NCBI RefSeq assembly: GCF_000423065.1
Contig: NZ_KE383973.1
Span: forward strand, 157,141 to 221,140
From: Christiangramia echinicola DSM 19838
GTDB lineage: Bacteria > Bacteroidota > Bacteroidia > Flavobacteriales > Flavobacteriaceae
DNA length: 64,000 bases
Direction of reading: 5' to 3'
Each line of letters begins with the position of its first letter. Position 1 is the stretch's first letter. Positions 18,100-26,586 of the stretch are shown here, one piece after another. The notes under the pieces were generated by a model, which was not told the origin of the DNA, did not search any database, and saw only the letters and a program-made list of their open reading frames with translations. The translations under genes were made by a program, and so were the position numbers.

Positions 18100-19203
18100 G
18101 TGCCAAATATTGCCATAATTTCTCCCTCTCAAAACACTTATTCAGAAACCTTCATACAGGCACATAAAAGTCATTTAAAAGGAAAGATTTTTTCGTATTC
18201 TGGTAGGCCTAGCAGTCTTTTTTTAGAAGGTTTCGGAAGCCTGGATAAAGCAAATAGAAAACACATTTTTAAATTCAAAAGATTTTTTTTGAACAAAACT
18301 TATACATGGTATTATCAACAATTCTTAAAGCAGTCTTTTGTAAAAAACAAGGTTGAAATTGTATTGGCAGAATATGGTACTACTGCAAAAACATATCTAC
18401 CTGTAATTAAGGATTTGAAGTTGCCATTAATTGTCCATTTCCATGGTTATGATGCCTCTAGGAAAGATATTCTAAAAAAGAATGACAATTACAGAATGGT
18501 ATTTGAATACGCACGCTATATTATTGTTGTATCTAAAAAAATGTATGATGATCTATTGCGGCTAGGCTGTCCAGAAAGTAAATTAATTTATAACGTATAT
18601 GGGCCAAATGATAGGTTTTTATCTGTTGATCCCCATTTCAATAATCCTCAATTCTTTGCCATGGGGAGGTTTGTAGATAAAAAGGCACCCTATCTTACTA
18701 TTCTAGCTTTTGAACAAATATATAAGGAATTCCCTGAAGCAAGGTTATTGATGGCGGGAGACGGCTATCTTCTAAACACTTGTAAACAATTGGTAAAGTA
18801 TTATAATCTTCAGGAAAGAGTAGAGTTTTTAGGTGTAATTAGTCGTGAAAGCTTTATTGAATATTTGGAAAAATCCATTGCTTTTGTTCAACATTCCATT
18901 ACGGCAGACAATGGTGATTCTGAAGGAACACCCGTTGCTATTCTAGAGGCGAGTGCTGCCGGTATACCAATTATATCAACATATCATGCAGGAATTCCAG
19001 ATGTAATAACAAATGGTGTAAACGGTTTTCTAGTTGAAGAGTTAAATGTAAATGAAATGGCTAATTCTATGAGAAAACTGCTGGAAAGTAGGACTTTAGC
19101 AAAAATGATGGGCAAGGAGGGAAGAATAAATATTAAGAAGAATTTTACGTTGAATAGACATATAGAAATATTGCAAAATTTAATTCAAGAATGTGTCAAT
19201 TGA
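18100..19203 (+). CDS. Family 4 glycosyltransferase
   Basis: This is a GT-B retaining transferase of 367 residues in the GT4 family. The N-terminal half has VHFHGYDAS near 126. The C-terminal half has GRFVDKKAPYLTILAFEQI near 189, GDGYLLN near 221, and DSEGTPVAILEASAAGIP near 270, which includes the family's E-x7-E pattern. The only suitable start is GTG 18100; the ATG just upstream (18095) is out of frame and closes after seven codons. It is similar in type to colanic-acid WcaL. Confidence 0.83.
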   Translation: MPNIAIISPSQNTYSETFIQAHKSHLKGKIFSYSGRPSSLFLEGFGSLDKANRKHIFKFKRFFLNKTYTWYYQQFLKQSFVKNKVEIVLAEYGTTAKTYLPVIKDLKLPLIVHFHGYDASRKDILKKNDNYRMVFEYARYIIVVSKKMYDDLLRLGCPESKLIYNVYGPNDRFLSVDPHFNNPQFFAMGRFVDKKAPYLTILAFEQIYKEFPEARLLMAGDGYLLNTCKQLVKYYNLQERVEFLGVISRESFIEYLEKSIAFVQHSITADNGDSEGTPVAILEASAAGIPIISTYHAGIPDVITNGVNGFLVEELNVNEMANSMRKLLESRTLAKMMGKEGRINIKKNFTLNRHIEILQNLIQECVN

Positions 19204-19316
19204 TTCAATTTTTGAGAAACAAAGTCAATTTTAATAACTTGCGCTTATTCTAACAATTATAATGGCTCAGCAAATTTCATAATGATATATTAGCCTGAAG
19301 AGGTGAATTTTGGAAA

Positions 19317-20318
19317 ATGAAATTGAAGCGATGCTCTTACCTATCAAATAAGGTGAAAAAATTATTACCATTAGTTTCTATAATTATTCCAACTTTTAAT
19401 AGAGCCAATCTTTTGGGCCAAACCCTGGATAGTGTACTGGCCCAAAAATACCAAAATTGGGAGTGTATCGTCGTAGATGATGGGTCTATTGATTGTACCT
19501 GCGAATTACTAGAGTTTTATTGTGAAAAAGACAATCGAATAAAATACATCCCTCGACCGAAAAATCGAATAAAAGGAGCAAATTCCTGCAGGAATTTTGG
19601 GTTTAAAATAAGCAAAGGTGGTTATATACAATGGTTTGATAGTGATGATGTGATGTTGGAAAACTTTCTGTTAAAGAAGGTTGAGGAAATCCAGGGTTTG
19701 GACCTTGTAATTAGTTCAGGCATTATTTGTAATCACCAGCTTGAGAAACAGGGAACATTAGATATTAGTCCGGAAAAACCACTATTTAGGGGTATGGTGA
19801 CATGGGAACAGCAAATAGTCACTAATTCAGTTCTATTTAGCAGAACTTTTCTAGAAGGTAAGAAGCTTTTTGATCCTAAAATATCAAGAGGGCAGGAAGC
19901 TAATCTCTTCTCACGCTTGTTCTTTAATCTTCCCGAAAGTAGGTATAAAATTTTATCTGTACCTCTTTTTTTATATAGACAACACAATACTTCAAAAACC
20001 TCTCAGAATAGATCATATAGAGCTGATTTCGTTCTATCCCAGGTACATAATATGCTTGAGAACTATAAGCGAGGAAAAAGTTCCGGAAATGAAAAGGTGA
20101 TAGAACATTGTTATAAATATTTACTAAAATTCTATTTTAAGACAAGAAGGAATGGTGATTGGAAGAATTCATTTAGGATTTGGTTAAAGATTTTGAAAAA
20201 TTTAAAATTCGAGAAGTTTTCAGCTTATCTGGAAATTTTTGTTTTTGGCTTAATATTTAATCTTATTGGAGTACCAGGTTATCGATTGGAAAAAAGGTGG
20301 AAATCCTTTCGATGCTAA
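19317..20318 (+). CDS. Family 2 glycosyltransferase
   Basis: This GT2 enzyme has 333 residues. VSIIIPTFNRANLLGQTLDS begins near residue 20, VVDDGSIDCT near 55 and WFDSDDVML near 105. A gap of 113 bases precedes it, longer than elsewhere in this part of the locus, but no clear promoter is seen there. Its C-terminal end overlaps the candidate start of the next gene. Confidence 0.82.
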   Translation: MKLKRCSYLSNKVKKLLPLVSIIIPTFNRANLLGQTLDSVLAQKYQNWECIVVDDGSIDCTCELLEFYCEKDNRIKYIPRPKNRIKGANSCRNFGFKISKGGYIQWFDSDDVMLENFLLKKVEEIQGLDLVISSGIICNHQLEKQGTLDISPEKPLFRGMVTWEQQIVTNSVLFSRTFLEGKKLFDPKISRGQEANLFSRLFFNLPESRYKILSVPLFLYRQHNTSKTSQNRSYRADFVLSQVHNMLENYKRGKSSGNEKVIEHCYKYLLKFYFKTRRNGDWKNSFRIWLKILKNLKFEKFSAYLEIFVFGLIFNLIGVPGYRLEKRWKSFRC

Positions 20319-21151
20319 AAAATAAAAAAATGTCGAGAGTAAAAGTATTAGCGGTTATCGTGAATTATGGATCTGAACAGCTGTCATTCCTCAACCAAAT
20401 GGTAAATGCTTTAAAAAACTTTGAGAAATATGATATTGATATCATAGTTCATTCAAACCAAGCATTGGAAATTAATGGAGTGAAAGAGGTTAAAGTCTTT
20501 GATCTTGATGACTATAGGTATTTACCCGCTACTTGTAGAGAAACTATTTGGGAACACAGGGATCATTATGATTTATACTTTTATTCTGAAAACGATCTTT
20601 TAATTAAGGAATACCATTTTGATAATTTTCTATATTATTCCAAAATACTTCCCTCTAATAGAATTCCCGGCGTGATTCGGTTTGAATTAGATAAAAAGAA
20701 TAAAATAATATATCCCGATTACCACGGAAGTTTTGACTGGAAATACAATTCAGTTGAAAAATATAAAGGAAAGATCTTTGCGCAGTTTACCAATCTTCAT
20801 CAGGCTTCCTTTTTGCTGACTAATGAACAACTTAAAAGAGCTGGAAGAAAATTTAATTTTGTGACAATAGTAGAGGATAAAATTCCATTTTTATACCGAA
20901 TTAAAAGAAAATTAAGATATTGGTTCGGTTTAAAAACAAAGAAATTTTATAGATATGATGTTCTTTGTAAAACCTGTACAGATATATACCTGTACGGTGG
21001 ATTTAAGAAAGTAATTTGTATATCAGATTTTGACAAGAATATAATCCATCATATTTCAGATGTATACGCGAAAGGTGAAAAGGGTAGATATTTGGTTATG
21101 GCAGATGACCAAAAAATGGATATGGCATTGGAAAAATTACTTAAAAGATGA
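20312..21151 (+). CDS. Unrecognised protein, possibly a glycosyltransferase
   Basis: About 279 residues from ATG 20312. ATG 20330 is an alternative and a GTG at 20297 is also in frame. A first strand VLAVIVNYGSEQLSFLNQ and the acidic segment YFYSENDLLI near residue 90 are consistent with a GT-A fold transferase having a degenerate metal site. The C-terminal part has clustered basic residues and three cysteines. I do not recognise the family. The genetic context, flanked by GT2 and methyltransferase genes, suggests a role in glycan assembly. Confidence 0.55.
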   Translation: MLKNKKMSRVKVLAVIVNYGSEQLSFLNQMVNALKNFEKYDIDIIVHSNQALEINGVKEVKVFDLDDYRYLPATCRETIWEHRDHYDLYFYSENDLLIKEYHFDNFLYYSKILPSNRIPGVIRFELDKKNKIIYPDYHGSFDWKYNSVEKYKGKIFAQFTNLHQASFLLTNEQLKRAGRKFNFVTIVEDKIPFLYRIKRKLRYWFGLKTKKFYRYDVLCKTCTDIYLYGGFKKVICISDFDKNIIHHISDVYAKGEKGRYLVMADDQKMDMALEKLLKR

Positions 21152-21202
21152 TGAACCAGCTTTATTTAGCTTAAGCTAAAAAAGTTAAATTTCTTCATTT
21201 TA

Positions 21203-21991
21203 ATGGATGATCAATTCATGAAAAGAAAATTAAAGGAAAATTTGCAGCTCTATAGACTTGGAAGGCGTGTCCAGAATGATTCTTATCATATACTTGGGGA
21301 TAAACTTAATTACGTTGAGTTGAGCAAAACACCATTACGATCCCAAATCATAAATTTTCTTCTTGAACTAATGGGTAAGGATGCAAAGTATTTGGAGATT
21401 GGTGTTCGTTTTCCGGAACAAAATTTTGACAAAATCTCTTCATCAAATAAATATGGGGTAGACCCTGGTCTCGAAAATAAAAGTAATCCAGTGGATTTTA
21501 AATTGACCAGTGATGAATTCTTTAAGAGGCTTCGAGAAGGAAAAATTTTAGATAGATCTATAAAATTTGATGTTATTTTCATTGATGGTTTGCACTTAGC
21601 AGACCAGGTTGATCGAGATATTAGAAATGCTTTGGATTTTTTAAATGATAATGGATTCATTTTGGTGCATGATTGCAATCCTCCATCAGTTTTTCATACC
21701 AATGAAATTCAAGAATACAAACTATCTCCTGCCAAGGGATTCTGGAATGGAACAACCTGGAAAGCATTTTTTAAATATCGCCAGCAAAATGATTTATATT
21801 CTTGTTGTATTGATACAGACTGGGGTATCGGTATAATCTCTAAAAAAAATAAAATTGGAGAACCGACAGGGGTGAAAAATCCGTTTTTCGAATATAAAAT
21901 ACTTGAAAAAAACCGAAAGGAAAGTTTGAATTTGATCTCATTCGAGGAATTCAAAAAGCGATTGCTTAATGCCAAAGCCAAATCATTTTAG
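21203..21991 (+). CDS. SAM-dependent methyltransferase (Methyltransf_24 type)
   Basis: This 262-residue protein has a methyltransferase core: AKYLEIGVRFPEQNF near residue 57, a second strand ending NKYGVDPGLE near 81, and DVIFIDGLHLADQVDRDI near 118. The last motif is typical of the Methyltransf_24 and cephalosporin-hydroxylase-like group, with LVHDCNPPS near 154. It is likely to modify a sugar or glycan of the locus. The downstream GT2 gene begins ten bases after its stop. Confidence 0.7.
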   Translation: MDDQFMKRKLKENLQLYRLGRRVQNDSYHILGDKLNYVELSKTPLRSQIINFLLELMGKDAKYLEIGVRFPEQNFDKISSSNKYGVDPGLENKSNPVDFKLTSDEFFKRLREGKILDRSIKFDVIFIDGLHLADQVDRDIRNALDFLNDNGFILVHDCNPPSVFHTNEIQEYKLSPAKGFWNGTTWKAFFKYRQQNDLYSCCIDTDWGIGIISKKNKIGEPTGVKNPFFEYKILEKNRKESLNLISFEEFKKRLLNAKAKSF

Positions 21992-22001
21992 ATTTTTTCC
22001 A

Positions 22002-22841
22002 ATGGTAGAACTTTCCATTATATATGTTAATTACAATACAAAGGAATTAACCTTAAATTCTATCTCCACGGTTTATCAGTATACTAAAAAGTGTAATTTT
22101 GAGATTATAGTTGTGGATAATGCTTCTCATGATAATACGATCTCGGAAATAGAGAAAAACTTTCCAGAAGTCAAAACAATCCAAAATTCGAAAAATATAG
22201 GTTTCGGCAGGGCTAATAACATAGGACTAAAAATAGCTAAGGGTGATTTCATACTTTTCCTTAATACGGATACCTATTTGGAAGAGCCTGCAATAGATAA
22301 TTTACTATCTGAATTAAAGAAAGATGATTATAAGCATGTAGCAGTTGCGGGGGCAAAACTAATTAAACCTGATGGTTCTGATAATATCTCCTCAGGACTA
22401 CTACCAAGTTACCCCCATTTTGTTAAAGGATCATTTTTGAGATATTTTTATAAGAGATCATTTTATGACAACTTGCCTCAGCGTTTTATACCAAAAGAAT
22501 CAGAGCCTTATAAAGTGGATTATGTTTCTGGAGCTGACTTTATGGTCAGAAGAAAAGTACTAAATGAAGTGGGAGGGTTTAATCCGAGATTTTTTATGTA
22601 TAGTGAAGAGGTAGAGTTATCATATAGAATCTATAAAACTTTTCCAGAAATGATTTCTATGATATTTCCATCATATAAAATTGTGCATATAAGTCAGGGT
22701 TCAAGTCAGAAGGAGGGGCTGAATAAGAAAACCAGGTTAAGACAAATCAAAAGTAGATCCATCTATTATAGCCTAACAAAAGGCAGGATAATTGGGTTAA
22801 TCTATTATTTGACCAGTATGAAACGCTTTTTCTTCAATTAA
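22002..22841 (+). CDS. Family 2 glycosyltransferase, rhamnosyltransferase-like
   Basis: This GT2 enzyme has 279 residues from ATG 22002. An in-frame ATG at 21969 would overlap the previous gene by 23 bases and adds residues before the usual first strand. Motifs are LSIIYVNYNTKELTLNSI, VVDNASHDNT, FLNTDTYLEE and VSGADFMVRRKVLNEVGGFN, the pattern of WbbL-like rhamnosyltransferases. Its 3' end overlaps the 3' end of the minus-strand wecB gene by 45 bases. Confidence 0.82.
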   Translation: MVELSIIYVNYNTKELTLNSISTVYQYTKKCNFEIIVVDNASHDNTISEIEKNFPEVKTIQNSKNIGFGRANNIGLKIAKGDFILFLNTDTYLEEPAIDNLLSELKKDDYKHVAVAGAKLIKPDGSDNISSGLLPSYPHFVKGSFLRYFYKRSFYDNLPQRFIPKESEPYKVDYVSGADFMVRRKVLNEVGGFNPRFFMYSEEVELSYRIYKTFPEMISMIFPSYKIVHISQGSSQKEGLNKKTRLRQIKSRSIYYSLTKGRIIGLIYYLTSMKRFFFN

Positions 22842-23903
22842 TACTTCGATAATCCTTTTCCCCGTTTTTCCGTCCCATAATTCCGGTATTGCTCCTTTTT
22901 TCCATTTGTTTGCAAAAAGTTTAAAAAGAGCTTTTTCTATATTCTCTTTATTGGTACCAATAATTTCATTAGTTCCGATTTGAACTGTTTCCGGGCGCTC
23001 TGTATTCTCTCTTAATGTCATACATGGAATCTGTAGAACGGTAGCTTCTTCTGTTACGCCTCCTGAATCTGTAAGAACTGCCATGGAATTTTGAAGAAGA
23101 AAATTAAATTCTAAATAGCTTAAAGGCTTAATGAAAAATAAGTTTTTAGAAGGTAGAGAAATTTTTTCTAATATGGATGCTGTTCTTGGATGAACAGGGA
23201 AAATCACCGGTACTTCACCAGAATTTTCCATTATGGAACTTAAAATTCTTTTTAGATTCTGGATTTTATCGACATTGCTAGGTCGATGAAGGGTTAATAG
23301 TAAATAATTTTTTTTCTGGAGGTCTAGCTTATTCCATATCTCGGGAGCCTGGAATTTTGGCTTAAATCTTAAGAGCGTATCTATCATCGTGTTACCTACA
23401 AAAAAAACCTGATCTTTAGATTTTCCATTTCTATATAATTCTTGGCTTGCCTCTATAGTAGTAGTGAAAAAATAGTCTGCAATACTATCAATGATAATGC
23501 GATTAATTTCCTCAGGCATACTCCAATCTTTAGAACGAAGACCTGCCTCTACATGAACTACCTTGATTCCCATTTTTTTTGCTGTGATAGCACATGCCAT
23601 ACTTGTTGTAACATCTCCCACCACAAGGCAAATATTTGGTTTCTTTTCTTTCAGAATTTCTTCATAGCCTAACATAATACCACCAGTCTGTTCTGCCTGA
23701 CTGCCACTACCTATATTTAAATTACGGTCAGGAGCAGGTAAATTGAGATCTCTAAAAATACCGAGACTCAATTTTTCGTCATAATGTTGACCGGTATGAA
23801 TTAATCGATATTTGATGCCGGTTTTTGACGATTCAATTGCATAAATTATTGCAGCTATCTTAATAAAATTAGGCCTTGTCCCAGCTATTATATCAATTTG
23901 CAT
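22797..23903 (-). CDS. wecB: UDP-N-acetylglucosamine 2-epimerase (non-hydrolysing)
   Basis: This enzyme interconverts UDP-GlcNAc and UDP-ManNAc, giving a ManNAc donor or precursor. It has 368 residues. GTRPNFIKIA is at residues 8-17, GDVTTSMA near 96, HVEAGLRSKD near 116 and the PEEINR motif near 129. The active-site LTLHRPSNVD near 207 keeps His-Arg but has Pro-Ser where the E. coli enzyme has Glu-Asn. It lies against the direction of the locus and overlaps the convergent GT2 gene by 45 bases. No ManNAc-uronate dehydrogenase (wecC) is seen nearby. Confidence 0.92.
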   Translation of the reverse strand: MQIDIIAGTRPNFIKIAAIIYAIESSKTGIKYRLIHTGQHYDEKLSLGIFRDLNLPAPDRNLNIGSGSQAEQTGGIMLGYEEILKEKKPNICLVVGDVTTSMACAITAKKMGIKVVHVEAGLRSKDWSMPEEINRIIIDSIADYFFTTTIEASQELYRNGKSKDQVFFVGNTMIDTLLRFKPKFQAPEIWNKLDLQKKNYLLLTLHRPSNVDKIQNLKRILSSIMENSGEVPVIFPVHPRTASILEKISLPSKNLFFIKPLSYLEFNFLLQNSMAVLTDSGGVTEEATVLQIPCMTLRENTERPETVQIGTNEIIGTNKENIEKALFKLFANKWKKGAIPELWDGKTGKRIIEVLIEEKAFHTGQIID

Positions 23904-24061
23904 ATGGTTAAAAATTTAGGCGAAGGTATAAAATTGCAAAATGTATTTGGATTGAATATAATAAATACTGGGTCGGGCTCAATTTTTGATTCTCTTCCTT
24001 AATTGGAAATTGACTTTATTAGTAATAGATTTACCAACCTAGTTTAAGCAAGGTGACTGGA

Positions 24062-25309
24062 ATGAACAAAAAAATATTGGTAGTAGTTGAATCTATAGAC
24101 ATTGAGGATAGCAGCGGAACCAAAGGTAGAGTGGCGCTTATCAAAAACTTGTTTGATGCGGGTTATAATTTAAGAGTTTACCATTATACATTAAAGGATA
24201 TTCAAATTGAAGGGGTGCCTTGCTTTAGGATTAAGGAGAATAGAAATAGCCTATTATTTTATTTAAGCAGGATTGAAAGGAATTTAAGGAGAAAAACTGG
24301 AATTAAACTAAATCCTATAATTGAAAAATATTTTGGATTTTCTTTCACCTTATTAAATGATCGAAATAGTATAATAAATTCTTTGAGGCAGATCAACGAC
24401 TTTAATCCCGATCTTGTCTTAACACTCAGCAAGGGAGGTAGTTTCAGGCCACATCATGCTATTCTTAAGATGGATTATCTTCACTCCAAATGGATGGCTT
24501 ATATACATGATCCCTATCCTATGCATTTGTATCCAGCACCATACAGATGGTACGAGCCTGGATACAATATCAAAGAGAAATTTGTAAAAGAAATGTTTGA
24601 AAAAGCAAAATACCTTGCTTTTCCTAGTAAACTTTTAAAGGAGTGGATGGGTGGTTTCTTTCAAACAGTGATGGAAAAAAGTGTAATCATCCCGCATCAA
24701 ATCTCAGGTGGTCAAAGAAAAAATATAGAAATACCAAATTATTTTGATAAAACGAAGTTTACCATTCTTCATGCAGGTCATCTTTTGAAGGGGAGAGATC
24801 CACAAGGGATAATTAATGCGTTTAATGAATTTTTAGGCGATATTCCAGAAGCAAAAAATGATGCCAGATTAATTTTTCTTGGAGGACGAAATTATTATAC
24901 AAATGAATTAAATAATTTTTCAAGAGAAAATCCTCAGATTTATGTTAGCGAGGATTATGTGCCCTATACTAAAGTTTCAGTGATGCAAGATCACGCTTCT
25001 GTAAATATAATTTTAGAAACTAAAGCGGAAATTAGTCCGTTTCTACCTGGTAAATTTCCTCATTGTATTATGGCTAATAAACCAATACTTCTTCTGGGAC
25101 CTTATAGAAGTGAATCTAGAAGATTATTAGGGGATGATTATGAATATTGGTCTGAGATAGATGATGTCGAATCAATAAAAAATAAAATTATAGATTTATA
25201 TAAAAACTGGAAGGCCACTAAAAGTTTCGAAATTAGTAGGCCAGATTTACTTTACTATATGAAGGGAAAATCTCTTCATCAAACCTTATTCTCAATTTTC
25301 GAAAGATAA
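24062..25309 (+). CDS. Putative GT-B glycosyltransferase
   Basis: This protein has 415 residues from ATG 24062; a GTG three codons upstream is also in frame. KILVVVESIDI starts the N-terminal Rossmann domain. YIHDPYPMHLYP is near residue 149, FTILHAGHLLKGRDPQGI near 234 marks the second domain, and LILETKAEISPFLPGKFPH near 324 resembles the donor site of GT4-like enzymes. It starts about 158 bases from the divergent wecB gene. No -7 box with full match was found in that gap. Confidence 0.68.
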   Translation: MNKKILVVVESIDIEDSSGTKGRVALIKNLFDAGYNLRVYHYTLKDIQIEGVPCFRIKENRNSLLFYLSRIERNLRRKTGIKLNPIIEKYFGFSFTLLNDRNSIINSLRQINDFNPDLVLTLSKGGSFRPHHAILKMDYLHSKWMAYIHDPYPMHLYPAPYRWYEPGYNIKEKFVKEMFEKAKYLAFPSKLLKEWMGGFFQTVMEKSVIIPHQISGGQRKNIEIPNYFDKTKFTILHAGHLLKGRDPQGIINAFNEFLGDIPEAKNDARLIFLGGRNYYTNELNNFSRENPQIYVSEDYVPYTKVSVMQDHASVNIILETKAEISPFLPGKFPHCIMANKPILLLGPYRSESRRLLGDDYEYWSEIDDVESIKNKIIDLYKNWKATKSFEISRPDLLYYMKGKSLHQTLFSIFER

Positions 25310-25348
25310 TTCTTGGAATAATGATGTTTTAGAAATCATCAATTTTTA

Positions 25349-26311
25349 TCATTTCACTATATAGTTGCATTTTTCAACTATTTTATCAAGCATTTGCTTC
25401 CTTGAGTTTCTCCAAAAATGATCAGGCTTTTCAATAAATGAATTATATACCTCTATACATTTATTAAGTCTACAAATAAATTCTACATCCGGCATATTAT
25501 TTATGAGATCTTTTAATTTTTCAGGGTCTTCCAATTCTGAGTAATCTATGAAACTTTTCGTGGGGAATAATTCATAAATAGAACTACCTGTACCTCCAAA
25601 ATAGATAGGGAGGCATTTGTTTTCAATGCTTTCCCATATTTTTTCAGTTATATATTTTGGGTAAACGGTATTCTCAAAGCACAGATTAAAATGGTATTTT
25701 TTTAAAATGTCCTTTTTTCTTTTATGCCTTTCATTAAATCTAGAATCTTCCATGGAGATGCCGGTAGGCCAGCCCTGACCATAAATATCAATCATGTTAT
25801 TTTTGAATAAAAATAATGCTATTTCTGACCTTTTTTTTATAAGATCAATATTCAATCCATCTATAGTTAATTTGCTGTATTTTCCACCATGGTAAAATGA
25901 CATTAATGCTGCGACTTTTCTATTTGATAATTTGTAGCTACTGTCTATTATATTTAGTTTCTGGTTGGTAATAAACTTTTTATCCTGATTAGTAACATTA
26001 TTTAGAAATACATCTTCCGTATAAATATTCATTAAATGCACTTCAGGAAATATGGAGAAAGGATAATATGGAGTAGATTTAATTTTTGAAAATCTAGGCT
26101 CTTGGGACCATACCAAATAATTCCTCAAAAAGGGATTTTTTAAAATAAATCGCTTGAGACTTTTATGGTTTCCAGCAAGGAAAATATCTGCTTTTTTTTT
26201 ATTCGTCGTTATTTTCAAATCTTTCTGCTCTAAATAAGAAAAATCTTCCTTTGAAAAGTTTTTATCGAAAGGTGTATAGGTTAGTGGATCGATTTTATAT
26301 ATATGGATCAT
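25349..26311 (-). CDS. GT10 fucosyltransferase
   Basis: This is an alpha-1,3/4-fucosyltransferase-like enzyme (GT10) of 320 residues. The diagnostic C-terminal stretch is at about residues 205-240: HFNLCFENTVYPKYITEKIW followed by ENKCLPIYFGG. GT10 enzymes use GDP-L-fucose, which gmd-fcl at the start of the locus provides. It points against the rest of the locus and is convergent with the gene ending at 25309. The acceptor, usually a GlcNAc or glucose residue, cannot be inferred. Confidence 0.82.
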   Translation of the reverse strand: MIHIYKIDPLTYTPFDKNFSKEDFSYLEQKDLKITTNKKKADIFLAGNHKSLKRFILKNPFLRNYLVWSQEPRFSKIKSTPYYPFSIFPEVHLMNIYTEDVFLNNVTNQDKKFITNQKLNIIDSSYKLSNRKVAALMSFYHGGKYSKLTIDGLNIDLIKKRSEIALFLFKNNMIDIYGQGWPTGISMEDSRFNERHKRKKDILKKYHFNLCFENTVYPKYITEKIWESIENKCLPIYFGGTGSSIYELFPTKSFIDYSELEDPEKLKDLINNMPDVEFICRLNKCIEVYNSFIEKPDHFWRNSRKQMLDKIVEKCNYIVK

Positions 26312-26586
26312 TTGATTATTTCTCGGCCAAAAAGTTAGTATTTTAAGTTTTTTAGATTGATGAAATCAGGTTTATGAATCGAGTATTTTTTAAAATACAG
26401 AATTAATTGTTTCAAATTTACTAATAATTGATACTTTTAATTTTGAAATTGAATTTGGATTGAAATTTTCAAAAGGATTTTTAATGCACTGCTTTAAGCT
26501 TTACTGACATAATCTTTTCTCAAATAATTTATTCAAATTTCAAATTATTTTAATTCAATTTCCCAAACCTTATCCTAAAATATTAC
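26312..26586. other. Divergent AT-rich spacer
   Basis: This 275-base spacer separates the minus-strand GT10 gene and the + strand PP-loop gene. TAATTTTG at 26438-26445 (+) and CAAATTTA at 26413-26420 (a TAAATTTG box on the minus strand) both match the -7 consensus. Neither has a clear TTG 19 bases upstream, and such AT-rich boxes occur by chance in this sequence. Nothing else is seen. Confidence 0.4.

Noticed and set aside
25310..25348. Terminator between convergent transferase genes
   Set aside because: The only stem (TGATG/CATCA, 5 pairs, long loop) is too weak to call.
26312..26586. Small gene or RNA in the divergent spacer
   Set aside because: No open frame of useful length or stable structure is visible. 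The sequence is just AT-rich.
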